From a virus, in the IMG/VR virus record IMGVR_UViG_3300036466_000177, positions 1-30,350 of that record: a stretch of 30,350 nucleotides of DNA; one strand, 5' to 3'. This document shows, in pieces, positions 18,546 to 24,654 of this stretch. Each line of letters starts with the position of its first letter. Within the stretch, counting starts at the first letter, position 1. The position numbers were made by a program, and so were the translations under genes. Under the pieces are notes generated by a model. It saw only the letters and a list, made by a program, of their open reading frames with translations. It ran no database searches and had not been told where the DNA came from.

Positions 18546-20096
18546 CTATAGGTTTTCGAACGGGTCGTATGCTTCCTGCCCACTGTTTAACTCATCGTAA
18601 AAACCGCCCCTTACGTCAGGGTCCGGGAATTCCGCGCCTAGATCCGGGTCAACTATGCGTGCGATGTTGTCGAGCATGTCATCATGGATGCAGACCGGGA
18701 AACATATGTATTCCTCGTCGACGAAGAGCTTTACATAGTCAGCCATCTTCCCATCGTGCAACATAAACGGCAGGTGGTGCGGCATCCAAAACCGCCCGGT
18801 CTCAAATATGGGAATCAGTTTGCGGATACGGTCAAACTTCGACATCGGCCCACCAAGCGGCGTGATGTCAAAATGGTATGTCTCCTGATGCTGCTTATCC
18901 TCAATATGCTCGATGTCCGAGTCCTTGCCGTATTTCTCGTAGCCAACAGCCAGCGGGCGATACTTTTTGTGAAACTCGAACAGCTTCTTAGTTCGCTCCG
19001 TCAAATTAAGGCGGTCGCGTATGCCGTCAATGAGATAATAATTCCTGTCCGGGCCAAGCCCAATCACCACCATTGAGGTGTAGTCGGAGCCTTTCTTTTT
19101 TTCTCCTGCTGGGTCTACCAAAATGTAGCGGTTAAATAGGTCGCTATCGATTGACGGATAGAACCGCAACCACTCTAGCTGGAACCCTTGTGCTTCGTCG
19201 GCTGTTGGATTTTGCAGCATCTGACACCCGAAAACATACGGCCCCATGTCCCGCCTCTTGTCACTCAAGGCATCTGCAGACAAAAAAACCGGCTTGCCGT
19301 CTGGCTTGCCGGTATCTGTTGCCGGATAGATGCGTGGTGTTACCGCCTCGCGCTCCATCATTGTTCTGTATGTGTCGTTAAAGTGGTACCGCGTACCTAT
19401 ATGCCGCCGCCTGCCTCCGTGCGCCCCAAGGTTTAGCGACACCGCCCACCGCTCTGTGACCTTAGCGATCATTTCGGGAGTTGTTACAGACTCCAGGGTG
19501 ACAACATCGTCATAGACTAGTAAATTAAAATGCTTCGACGTCGGCTGCCCGTCCACAAGCCCCCACGCCTCTACTGTGGCCTCTTTTGGATTGCCTTTAC
19601 GTTTGACGATAATGCCGCTATCTAGAGACCATTTTGGGGCCTCGCGACGTGGGTTGTCCCACAACACATCAGGGTAGACCTCCTTGAGCAGGGTGTTATG
19701 CTCAAACTCCTGCATGATCTGCGCTAAAAACGCTTTAGCGATAGGACGTGTGCAGGAAAATATCCCGGCGGTAACTTCCTGGCTCCAGTGAAACGAGTCC
19801 GCGCTGTGTGAGTCGAGAACGTCTTGTATCGTCCGCCCGAACGTTATCAGCGTCGATTTATAATGCTCTCGCGCCCACAGATCTAAATAGCCGTCCGGTC
19901 TCTGCTGCACCTCACTGCAACGGTCAAACAACCAGTCACGATCGATGTCCCGACGATGAAGCAACCTTGTCAGCAAGAAAAACAAATCACGCCGCCCGAG
20001 CTCATTCATCGTCTTGACGATGCAGCCGTCCTTTTCCGCATCACGAAGGATGTCAGCATAAAATTCATTCGCTTGTTTTCTGCTCGTAAATTTCAT
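18546..20096 (-). CDS. terL: Terminase large subunit
   Basis: The DNA-packaging motor ATPase and nuclease, 516 residues from the chosen ATG at 20096. I preferred this start to one 14 codons upstream because GGAGAA precedes it and the earlier residues look like read-through of the overlapping small-subunit gene. The Walker A region is the phage-type WAREHYKST (74-82), Walker B is LLVYDD (192-197), and the RNase H-like nuclease domain begins with ILVDPAG (325-331) with a second acidic site in GSDYTS (336-341). Length is usual for the T7-like and related families. The gene overlaps terS by 32 bases. Confidence 0.92.
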   Translation of the reverse strand: MKFTSRKQANEFYADILRDAEKDGCIVKTMNELGRRDLFFLLTRLLHRRDIDRDWLFDRCSEVQQRPDGYLDLWAREHYKSTLITFGRTIQDVLDSHSADSFHWSQEVTAGIFSCTRPIAKAFLAQIMQEFEHNTLLKEVYPDVLWDNPRREAPKWSLDSGIIVKRKGNPKEATVEAWGLVDGQPTSKHFNLLVYDDVVTLESVTTPEMIAKVTERWAVSLNLGAHGGRRRHIGTRYHFNDTYRTMMEREAVTPRIYPATDTGKPDGKPVFLSADALSDKRRDMGPYVFGCQMLQNPTADEAQGFQLEWLRFYPSIDSDLFNRYILVDPAGEKKKGSDYTSMVVIGLGPDRNYYLIDGIRDRLNLTERTKKLFEFHKKYRPLAVGYEKYGKDSDIEHIEDKQHQETYHFDITPLGGPMSKFDRIRKLIPIFETGRFWMPHHLPFMLHDGKMADYVKLFVDEEYICFPVCIHDDMLDNIARIVDPDLGAEFPDPDVRGGFYDELNSGQEAYDPFENL

Positions 20097-20490
20097 GCAT
20101 TTTCTCCGCCACAGCGGGGGATACCGAGTGATTAACATCTACAGCCCCGGCCACCTCGTGTTTCTCGGTATACAGCCCCGATGCTTTACCTCTGTTGACC
20201 TCTGCCGCGATGGCCGCTTGCCATTTCTGATCAGATTCGGCCAGGTCACGCAGGCGCTTTAAATCGTTTAGATGCTGCTCAAGGGTGACTTGCGCCTTCT
20301 CGACAGCGGGGGCCTGCAGCTCTTTGACCCTTGAGGTAATCTTGGGGTTATCCATTAACTCCTTGGCCGTGCGATTGATACTCGCCGCTGACATTTTCCC
20401 AGCACTGTACGCCTGCCGGTAGGCCTCACTGGCGTTACCTGTCTCTATATAGACAAGACAAAATTTTTCCTGTTTCGGCGTCAGTGCCAT
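20065..20490 (-). CDS. terS: Terminase small subunit
   Basis: A 141-residue protein that recognises the phage DNA end for packaging. The N-terminus (TPKQEKFCLVYIETGNASEAYRQAY) is the helix-turn-helix start of the Terminase_2 family: 'kQe.Fv.eY...gna..AY..AG'. It continues with 'NRTAKELMDNPKITSRVKEL' (39-58), also a family signature. A central coiled coil follows (64-100), then a tail that should bind the large subunit. The stop lies inside the terL start region. It is preceded by a tiny Cys-rich gene in the same operon. Confidence 0.9.
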   Translation of the reverse strand: MALTPKQEKFCLVYIETGNASEAYRQAYSAGKMSAASINRTAKELMDNPKITSRVKELQAPAVEKAQVTLEQHLNDLKRLRDLAESDQKWQAAIAAEVNRGKASGLYTEKHEVAGAVDVNHSVSPAVAEKMHEIYEQKTSE

Positions 20491-20493
20491 AAC

Positions 20494-20640
20494 TCAATTC
20501 TTTCTTGCCTTCCGCGCCATCTTGTTCCCACACTCCACACCGTGGCACATGCACCGCCGTCCTTTGTCCATAAACCGTCCCGCTGTGCAGTAGGCGCGGC
20601 AGTATGCGGGGTCAACGTCGGATTGCTTCAAATTCTTCAT
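20494..20640 (-). CDS. Tiny Cys-rich protein, first gene of the late operon
   Basis: A 48-residue basic protein with CRAYC (14-18) and CMCHGVEC (30-37), which together could bind a zinc ion. It ends four bases before the terS ATG. Many phages carry such a short zinc-ribbon or HNH-like gene just before terS. It is too small to be an HNH nuclease, and has no HNH residues, although it could be the shrunken remains of one. No strong ribosome-binding site was found before the ATG at 20640. Confidence 0.5.
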   Translation of the reverse strand: MKNLKQSDVDPAYCRAYCTAGRFMDKGRRCMCHGVECGNKMARKARKN

Positions 20641-20690
20641 GATGTGGATAGTGTCCCCGTAATTTTTTTACATAATGTGTATTTTTCTTG

Positions 20691-20719
20691 TTGACACATG
20701 CCGCACCGCTTGGTATTGT
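20691..20719 (+). promoter_or_regulatory. Consensus sigma70 promoter P1 of the control island
   Basis: TTGACA (20691-20696), a 17-base spacer and TATTGT (20714-20719) drive the first plus-strand cassette. The sequence after it (AACAACTAACC) recurs after the second promoter, which suggests a shared operator. The divergent late operon starts about 50 bases away on the other side, and the interrupted palindrome TACATAATGTGTA (20670-20682) lies between. I found no convincing minus-strand promoter here. Confidence 0.75.
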
Positions 20720-20759
20720 TTAACCACAACGACGGAACAACTAACCAAGGGGGGGCAAC

Positions 20760-20918
20760 ATGACCGCAACTTTCGAAGCAAACGGGAAAGCATGGAAGAC
20801 TGACGAAGACACCCTCAACATTATGCGCGAATATAGAAACAGTGGTAACAGCTATATGGTAGCCGCTGTCTTCGAAATAGGCGTTGCTTGCGGCAGGATC
20901 GTCCAGGTGGCACAATGA
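20760..20918 (+). CDS. Unknown small protein, first gene of control cassette 1
   Basis: A 52-residue protein (MTATFEANGKAWKTDEDTLN...). Residues 15-50 have the spacing of a small helix-turn-helix or Myb-like DNA-binding fold: an acidic helix, 'YRNSGNSYMVAAVFEIGVACGRI', then a last helix. This is suggestive only. A GGGGGG run before the ATG gives a fair ribosome-binding site. The stop overlaps the ATG of the helix-turn-helix gene (ATGA), so the two form a coupled pair behind promoter P1. Confidence 0.6.
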   Translation: MTATFEANGKAWKTDEDTLNIMREYRNSGNSYMVAAVFEIGVACGRIVQVAQ

Positions 20919-21115
20919 CCCCAACAGCCCTCAAAGACTCCCTCAAGGCTCTCGGCTGGTCGCAATCGCGGCTGGCCGTGGCCCTAGGGGTAACGAAAAC
21001 CACAGTTAGCAGGTGGGCGACAGGCCAAATACCCATTCCTCAGTATGCCGTTGCTTACCTTGCCCTAGCCATGAAAGTTAAAGAATTTTCCGGCGATTGC
21101 TTGCAGCCCCATTAA
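20915..21115 (+). CDS. Cro/XRE-type helix-turn-helix regulator 1
   Basis: A 66-residue DNA-binding protein. Residues 5-48 form the helix-turn-helix: LKDSLKALGWSQSRLAVALG, then VTKTTVSRWATG with the recognition helix near 27-36, then 'PIPQYAVAYLALAM'. This ending, Gly-x-x-Pro-Ile-Pro, is typical of small phage regulators of this group. It lacks any C-terminal dimer or protease domain, so it would act like Cro rather than CI. The ATG at 20915 overlaps the previous stop. Its last codons lie in the stem of the terminator. It probably controls P1 and perhaps P2 and the divergent late promoter. Confidence 0.8.
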   Translation: MTPTALKDSLKALGWSQSRLAVALGVTKTTVSRWATGQIPIPQYAVAYLALAMKVKEFSGDCLQPH

Positions 21116-21139
21116 TTCGGGGCTTTTTTATTTTTATTT
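21105..21139 (+). terminator. Rho-independent terminator of control cassette 1
   Basis: AGCCCC (21105-21110) pairs with GGGGCT (21119-21124), and a T-run with a second T-rich tract follows. The hairpin begins inside the last codons of the regulator gene. Confidence 0.85.
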
Positions 21140-21164
21140 TTCTGCAATTTTTTATCTTTTCCTG

Positions 21165-21193
21165 TTGACACCCCGAACCCTGTGCGGTATAGT
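21165..21193 (+). promoter_or_regulatory. Consensus sigma70 promoter P2 of the control island
   Basis: TTGACA (21165-21170), a 17-base spacer and TATAGT (21188-21193). After the -10 box the text runs parallel to P1: TAAACACA, then GGGACAAACTAACTAAC before the ribosome-binding site. The repeated ACTAACTAAC could be an operator for one of the island's regulators. Confidence 0.82.
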
Positions 21194-21237
21194 ATAAACA
21201 CAGTGAGGGACAAACTAACTAACAGGAGGATGACGCG

Positions 21238-21546
21238 ATGCTTAGAACTGTTAAAATTTCCGGCCAGCTTCCGATTTGGAATGATGATTTTAGCGAAATT
21301 ATTGATGGCGTTCCGTATGAGGCCACAGTTGAAACGGGCCCTGATAATGAATACGGGCCGCACGCTAACATTAAAGAAATCATTATTGCCGGAGAGGTGG
21401 CCTTTGATCCTTCAAAGGGCATCGGGGTTGATTGCTTGGTCGAAGCTCTTCGTAAAGTTGATGACGGCTTTATCCCTTCCATTTTTATGTCGGGGATTCA
21501 AGATAGTGCAGTTAAGAAAGACCTCAAAGAGAGGGGGCTTATATGA
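21238..21546 (+). CDS. Unknown protein, first gene of control cassette 2
   Basis: A 102-residue acidic protein (MLRTVKISGQLPIWNDDF...). I do not recognise it. It looks like an alpha/beta fold: strand-rich residues 1-55 with a 'YEATVETGPDNEYGPHANIKE' block, then a helix at 66-75 (CLVEALRKVD) and a short C-terminal helix. AGGAGG lies 9 bases before the ATG. It is followed by two overlapping genes in the same cassette. Its position between a strong promoter and a regulator gene would suit an anti-repressor or host-takeover protein; that is inference. Confidence 0.65.
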   Translation: MLRTVKISGQLPIWNDDFSEIIDGVPYEATVETGPDNEYGPHANIKEIIIAGEVAFDPSKGIGVDCLVEALRKVDDGFIPSIFMSGIQDSAVKKDLKERGLI

Positions 21547-21728
21547 TGTTTCGTATTCAGGACAAAGAGAACGTCTTGCTTAACTCTGAAAAAGTCACGG
21601 CCTATAAAATCTTTGAAAAAATAGAAGGGGACACTGGCTTTCTTTACATTGGAACTGGATATTGCCAAGGTTGGGATTGTAGTGACGCACAATGTATCAG
21701 AGATTGGGCTGAACGTGAGGATGAATAA
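21543..21728 (+). CDS. Unknown small protein of control cassette 2
   Basis: A 61-residue acidic protein (MMFRIQDKENVLLNSEKVTA...). The N-terminal half is beta-like, followed by 'GYCQGWDCSDAQCIRDWAERE' with three Cys residues (C43, C48, C53). No family is recognised. It overlaps both neighbours (ATGA before, TAATG after), which makes real translation likely. Confidence 0.6.
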   Translation: MMFRIQDKENVLLNSEKVTAYKIFEKIEGDTGFLYIGTGYCQGWDCSDAQCIRDWAEREDE

Positions 21729-21901
21729 TGACTCCACAAGAATTCAAACAGGCTCAACTCCGGTTGGGTCTCACAAACCAGGCATTAGCCGACACTCTCA
21801 AGGTTTCCCTCCGTGCCGTCGAAATGTGGCGGCAGGGGGCTAGGCCAATTCCTGGTCCGGTAGAAGTTGCGATTAATCTAATGCTTAATCAGCCCCGCTA
21901 G
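21728..21901 (+). CDS. Cro/XRE-type helix-turn-helix regulator 2
   Basis: A 57-residue protein and the paralogue of regulator 1: both begin MTP, share LG at the end of helix 1, LA-x-x-L-x-V in the turn, a Trp after the recognition helix and the ending G-x-x-P-I-P. Helix 2 is NQALADTLKV (17-26) and the recognition helix VSLRAVEMWRQG (26-37). It is shorter than its partner and has no other domain. Its ATG overlaps the previous stop (TAATG), and its last codons lie in the terminator stem, just as for regulator 1. Confidence 0.8.
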   Translation: MTPQEFKQAQLRLGLTNQALADTLKVSLRAVEMWRQGARPIPGPVEVAINLMLNQPR

Positions 21902-21915
21902 TTCGGGGCTTTTTC
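21891..21915 (+). terminator. Rho-independent terminator of control cassette 2
   Basis: AGCCCCG (21891-21897) pairs with CGGGGCT (21904-21910), followed by TTTTT. It also overlaps the end of the convergent minus-strand gene. On the minus strand no T-run follows, so it acts mainly on plus-strand transcripts. Confidence 0.82.
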
Positions 21916-22032
21916 ATATCGCGTCATCTCCACGCCGCCGCCATTTTTGCGTTGTGCGCACTGTTGGCACGCCTCAAAATCCAGCGGCTTGTCGCTCCAT
22001 CGGCAGGTTTTGCAGTCCCGAGTTATCCCCAT
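21898..22032 (-). CDS. Small Cys-rich protein, last gene of the early operon
   Basis: A 44-residue protein with CKTC (7-10) and CQQC (22-25), a pair of CxxC motifs that should bind one zinc ion. The ATG at 22032 lies within the end of the preceding membrane-protein gene. Its stop codon overlaps the end of the convergent regulator gene. Function unknown. Confidence 0.55.
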   Translation of the reverse strand: MGITRDCKTCRWSDKPLDFEACQQCAQRKNGGGVEMTRYEKAPN

Positions 22033-22136
22033 AGGACACACGCCATAATAACGCCGGAGGTTAGCCCAAACCCGCAGGCGGCAGATAAGGCCGCGACATG
22101 GGCCAAGGTGACGGCTATTTCGTAAACTATTTTCAT
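22023..22136 (-). CDS. Tiny single-helix membrane protein
   Basis: A 37-residue protein (MKIVYEIAVTLAHVAALSAA...) that is almost entirely hydrophobic: one membrane helix or a helical hairpin from 4 to 36. It begins in the stop codon of the DUF3310 gene (ATGA) and overlaps the next gene, so its translation is coupled to both. Small phage membrane proteins of this size include inhibitors of host processes and holin-like proteins, but nothing in the sequence selects one of these. Confidence 0.5.
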   Translation of the reverse strand: MKIVYEIAVTLAHVAALSAACGFGLTSGVIMACVLWG

Positions 22137-22477
22137 TCGCCCAGCCTCTCGATTTCAAAGTCGATATATCGCCGCGCCTTTTTCAAATCTTCCAGCGCAT
22201 CGCCTTTTTTACCGGCTCTCAACACATACTTGACCACGTTGCCCAAACAGAAATTAAGCTCTCGCGTCACCTGGATAACCTCGATAGGCTCCCCGCATTT
22301 GCATTTAACTCCAGTGACCGTGTAGTGCGGAGGGTGATTAACCATGTCGGCCAACTCGCCTTGCTTGTCGTGCGTCACTGTTGGCTGTCTTGATACGCAA
22401 CCCTCATTACTGCACTGCAAAAAATTCCCGCTCCTCTCCAGTTCACTGCCGCAATAGCCACAACAAACAGCATCCAT
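22133..22477 (-). CDS. DUF3310 protein with N-terminal zinc ribbon
   Basis: A 114-residue protein. Residues 46-112 are a clear DUF3310 domain: VNHPPHYT at the start, IEVIQV in the middle, then GNVVKYVLRAGKKGD and DLKKARRYIDFEIERL. T7 gp1.7, a nucleotide kinase, carries the same domain, so a role in nucleotide metabolism is possible. Residues 5-27 hold four Cys residues (C6, C9, C22, C27), a small zinc ribbon put in front. I chose the ATG at 22477 because GGAGG is 7 bases before it and it overlaps the upstream stop (TGATG). Confidence 0.82.
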   Translation of the reverse strand: MDAVCCGYCGSELERSGNFLQCSNEGCVSRQPTVTHDKQGELADMVNHPPHYTVTGVKCKCGEPIEVIQVTRELNFCLGNVVKYVLRAGKKGDALEDLKKARRYIDFEIERLGE

Positions 22478-22635
22478 CACTCCACCTCCCCGTAAATATC
22501 CCCGACCCTGCAATCCTCAACCGGCAATTCGTCCAGTGCCACAAGACACGCTTGCGGACAATACCGGAGGCGTTTACAGGCGCGGCAGCATACGCCGTCT
22601 TTTCGTTTAGGTTCGCAGCGGCAGGGTGTTTTCAT
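22477..22635 (-). CDS. Small Cys-rich protein
   Basis: A 52-residue basic protein with seven Cys residues (CRC at 5-7, CCRAC at 16-20, C26, C30 and C42), probably one or two zinc sites. It overlaps both neighbours: its ATG lies in the upstream stop (ATGA) and its own stop in the next ATG (TGATG). Function unknown. Confidence 0.55.
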   Translation of the reverse strand: MKTPCRCEPKRKDGVCCRACKRLRYCPQACLVALDELPVEDCRVGDIYGEVE

Positions 22636-22820
22636 TGTTCCTCTGGCCGCTTGTGCCCGTATGTATGCGGATCAGCAAAAAACACCTGGCTCTTAGGCCT
22701 CCCGTTGTACTGCCAGTTAAGGAAAAATCTGCATCTATTTTGCTCATCACTGCTAGACAGATACTCAATAGAGGTCTCAACCTCACGCCCTTCGGACATG
22801 TTTACGTGTTTTGCTATCAT
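22632..22820 (-). CDS. Unknown 62-residue protein
   Basis: A soluble protein (MIAKHVNMSEGREVETSIEY...) with an aromatic-rich second half (FFLNWQYNGRPKSQVFFADP). I start it at 22820, where GAGG precedes the ATG by 5 bases; a TTG seven codons earlier is less likely. It is the first gene after the terminator of the large RNA, yet no promoter was evident in the 45 bases between, so it may depend on readthrough. Not recognised. Confidence 0.55.
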   Translation of the reverse strand: MIAKHVNMSEGREVETSIEYLSSSDEQNRCRFFLNWQYNGRPKSQVFFADPHTYGHKRPEEQ

Positions 22821-22865
22821 CGAATCCTCACAACTTTGCAATCCTTGTTACCGCATCGCCTCCAT

Positions 22866-22902
22866 AAAAAGTGCCGCTACTACTTTGGAGAGTAGCAGCG
22901 GC
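22866..22902 (-). terminator. Rho-independent terminator of the large RNA
   Basis: On the minus strand GCCGCTGCTAC and GTAGTAGCGGC form an 11-bp stem with one G-U pair and an 8-base loop, followed after two bases by TTTTT (22870-22866). Read on the plus strand the same hairpin has an A-C mismatch and no T-run, so it belongs to the minus strand. Confidence 0.85.
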
Positions 22903-23395
22903 TACAGGAGGAGAGGTGCCAGATTTGTGTCATCTCCTCTGGCTTGGAGGATTGCCCATACTAACGCCCTATGGGCAGACGCCGCACGGCTAACACGGGT
23001 TGTCGCCGTTATATGCCCGTAGGCAGGCCAGGCTAAGGGCGCTACGGGGAGTCCCGTAACGGCCTTGTAACTCCGCCTCCGCATGGAAGGTGAGCTAAAT
23101 AATTCTGGGTTAGTAGCTAACCTAACGAACAGAGCCAGCGTGTCCGAGGCTTCAGGATGCCCTAGCAGTGCACTTTGCCAGATTCGTGTCCCACCCTACT
23201 GCGCCCATCTTCACTATCTTTGCCGCGCCGCAGGGCTAACGGCACAAATGTAAAGTCCGCTGGTTTGCCGGTCCGCGAATCTGTGCGGGGGTTTTATGCA
23301 GCGGGCGGTTTTACGACAAAAGGGCCACTCACTGAGTAGCCCCCTGTGTCAAATCGACCTGTTACGGTCTATGTCTCACGCGACACCATGCCGCG
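22866..23395 (-). ncRNA. Candidate large structured phage RNA (about 530 nt)
   Basis: This stretch has no credible gene on either strand but many base-paired elements, and it ends in a strong minus-strand terminator. Helices seen on the minus strand: a 9-bp hairpin (23322-23342); CCGCTG with CAGCGG (23299-23304 with 23257-23262); CAGATTCG with CGAATCTG, an 8-bp long-range pair (23276-23283 with 23179-23186); hairpins at 23108-23122, 23041-23060, 22953-22977; a UACG tetraloop hairpin (23014-23025); and a possible pseudoknot, GCCAGA with TCTGGC (22938-22943 with 22918-22923), whose loop GGAG can pair with CTCC near 22907. Size, ornate folding and phage context resemble the GOLLD and ROOL classes of giant phage RNAs, but I cannot assign a class by eye. 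The 5' end is uncertain and may lie near 23345. Confidence 0.65.
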
Positions 23396-23635
23396 TTAAA
23401 ACCTGTCCTCTGTCGCTATGCTGTCGGCTATGGAGTGATACGGCGCGAGGTCGTCGGCGTCGTCGGCCTCCAGGTGAGTGTCAAACTCGCCACGGATATG
23501 CGACCAGTTCGCCATGTCGCCGGAACACAGCCGGAACAGCCGCCGTTTCAAAATCTTGAGCCTGTCGCGCTCGTCTGGGTCGGTCGTCCATGCAATCCGC
23601 TGTATCTCGGCTTTGAGTCCCGACACATCGCGCAT
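23396..23635 (-). CDS. Unknown small helical protein before the large RNA
   Basis: A 79-residue charged protein (MRDVSGLKAEIQRIAWTTDP...), probably three or four helices. I start it at 23635, with GGGGG 6 bases before the ATG; an ATG ten codons earlier lies inside the upstream terminator hairpin and is less likely. Its stop is directly followed by the large-RNA region, so it could share a transcript with it. No family recognised. Confidence 0.5.
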   Translation of the reverse strand: MRDVSGLKAEIQRIAWTTDPDERDRLKILKRRLFRLCSGDMANWSHIRGEFDTHLEADDADDLAPYHSIADSIATEDRF

Positions 23636-23649
23636 AACGCCCCCGAAAT

Positions 23650-23678
23650 AAAAAAGGGGCAGCATCTCTGCAACCCCT
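23650..23678 (-). terminator. Rho-independent terminator with GAGA tetraloop
   Basis: On the minus strand AGGGGT-TGCA and TGC-TGCCCCT pair with one U-U mismatch around a GAGA (GNRA-type) tetraloop (23655-23678), followed by TTTTT (23654-23650). It closes the operon that ends with the gene at 23773 and separates it from the small gene and large RNA that follow. Confidence 0.78.
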
Positions 23679-23700
23679 AAAACTCCACCGTTCCATATAA

Positions 23701-23727
23701 GCTAGCATCGCTAAAAAAAAATTGCAA
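23701..23727 (-). promoter_or_regulatory. Weak minus-strand promoter candidate in an AT-rich gap
   Basis: TTGCAA (23727-23722), a 17-base spacer with nine T, and TAGCTT preceded by TGC (an extended -10). It would start transcripts only about 25 bases before the terminator at 23678, so a start here would mainly make a short terminated RNA unless there is readthrough. The surrounding 23679-23772 is otherwise AT-rich with no gene. Confidence 0.25.
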
Positions 23728-23772
23728 GAACTTTTTGCATAATTTTTCAGTATGTCCGATTTTTGATTTTTC

Positions 23773-24120
23773 TCAAAAAATTTTTCCTTGCTCAGTCGTC
23801 CCGTACACCATGTCGGAAATTTTCAACCCGTCATATTCCAGCCGCCGCCGCTCCACCGTCTTCCAGAACGTCCGGTGCGCTTTCCGCAACTCCTGCGGTA
23901 CGGGGTTGTAATCCTGGGTGCCGAAGTAGATACTCTTGATCGCCGGAGCGTCCCCGCAGGATAAAAAATCAATCGCCCACTCAAGGAAGTTGCGCCCTCC
24001 ACCCCTTCCGCCTGTCTGCACCCGTTCCGATATCTGGACCGCGTCCGGTGATGTTTCCGCTTCGTGTATCAATATCCATGCCGTTCTGAATACCCTTCGT
24101 TTCTGCGGCCAAGTTAACAT
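23773..24120 (-). CDS. Unknown 115-residue early protein
   Basis: A soluble basic protein (MLTWPQKRRVFRTAWILIHE...). It has a helical start, a Gly-rich turn (TGGRGGGRNFLEWAIDFLSC, about 35-54) and a C-terminus rich in Tyr, Arg and Trp. I start at 24120, with AAAGGGG before the ATG; the longer frame upstream overlaps the preceding gene. Not recognised. Confidence 0.55.
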   Translation of the reverse strand: MLTWPQKRRVFRTAWILIHEAETSPDAVQISERVQTGGRGGGRNFLEWAIDFLSCGDAPAIKSIYFGTQDYNPVPQELRKAHRTFWKTVERRRLEYDGLKISDMVYGTTEQGKIF

Positions 24121-24134
24121 GCGTTCCCCTTTCG

Positions 24135-24329
24135 CTATTGGTCCACAAGATCCCTCAACCTCTCGCCCCTGCTCCACATCTCCCGCAGCACCTTTAAATC
24201 CTCGGCCATCCATGACGTTCTCGACGTTGCCTGCCCGTTGTGTATCAGCCATGTTGATTGAGGTATTTTCGCGCCGTTGCAGCGAGGGCAGTAGCAATCT
24301 ACGAGGTAGTCTTGTTTAGGCCCGGCCAT
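24135..24329 (-). CDS. Small zinc-ribbon-like protein
   Basis: A 64-residue protein (MAGPKQDYLVDCYCPRCNGA...) with CYCPRC at 12-17, followed by a helical second half (AEDLKVLREMWSRGERLRDL). A single CxxC cluster means that any zinc site would need a partner or a His residue (H30). The ATG at 24329 follows AAGGAGG and lies inside the end of the upstream gene. Confidence 0.55.
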   Translation of the reverse strand: MAGPKQDYLVDCYCPRCNGAKIPQSTWLIHNGQATSRTSWMAEDLKVLREMWSRGERLRDLVDQ

Positions 24330-24654
24330 TCCTAGCCTCCTTACCGTCATGCTCGATGCACAGCAGGAGTTTATCCAGGCTGTCCACATAAAGACGGTCC
24401 TCGCCTAAAATAGCGGCCATCGGAGATGATCCCATGCCACACTCCCAGCAATACCAATCGAGCCAATGGCTATCATCGTTGACCAGTTTCGCGAGGCTGT
24501 CTGTGTACAGCTCAAACATATGCCAAATGGGGCCCCACAACGGGCTATCGCATTTTGATTCTGTGAGTTGGCAAAATGAATCATAGTTTTTTTGCAACGC
24601 CCTGTACGCCGCCTCCCATCGTTTTAGTTGTACTATTTTTTGTTCAGTTGTCAT
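24316..24654 (-). CDS. Unknown early protein following the helicase
   Basis: A 112-residue helical protein rich in Trp (about eight) with CWEC at 69-72. It resembles phage accessory proteins of unknown function that come after DnaB-type helicases, but I cannot name the family. The ATG overlaps the helicase stop (ATGA), so it is co-translated with the helicase and may help it. Confidence 0.6.
   Translation of the reverse strand: MTTEQKIVQLKRWEAAYRALQKNYDSFCQLTESKCDSPLWGPIWHMFELYTDSLAKLVNDDSHWLDWYCWECGMGSSPMAAILGEDRLYVDSLDKLLLCIEHDGKEARNGRA

Noticed and set aside
20587-20615. TTGACC-17-TACTGC on the minus strand as a late promoter
   Set aside because: The -10 box is poor and it lies within the small Cys-rich gene; it could be real but cannot be supported.
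22381-23022. A 213-codon plus-strand frame reaching into the large-RNA region
   Set aside because: It runs antisense to four well-supported small genes and ends in the structured region; it has no start signal.
23325-23352. TTGACA at 23352-23347 (minus strand) as a promoter for the large RNA
   Set aside because: No -10-like sequence lies 16 to 18 bases after it; the downstream bases form the 9-bp hairpin instead.
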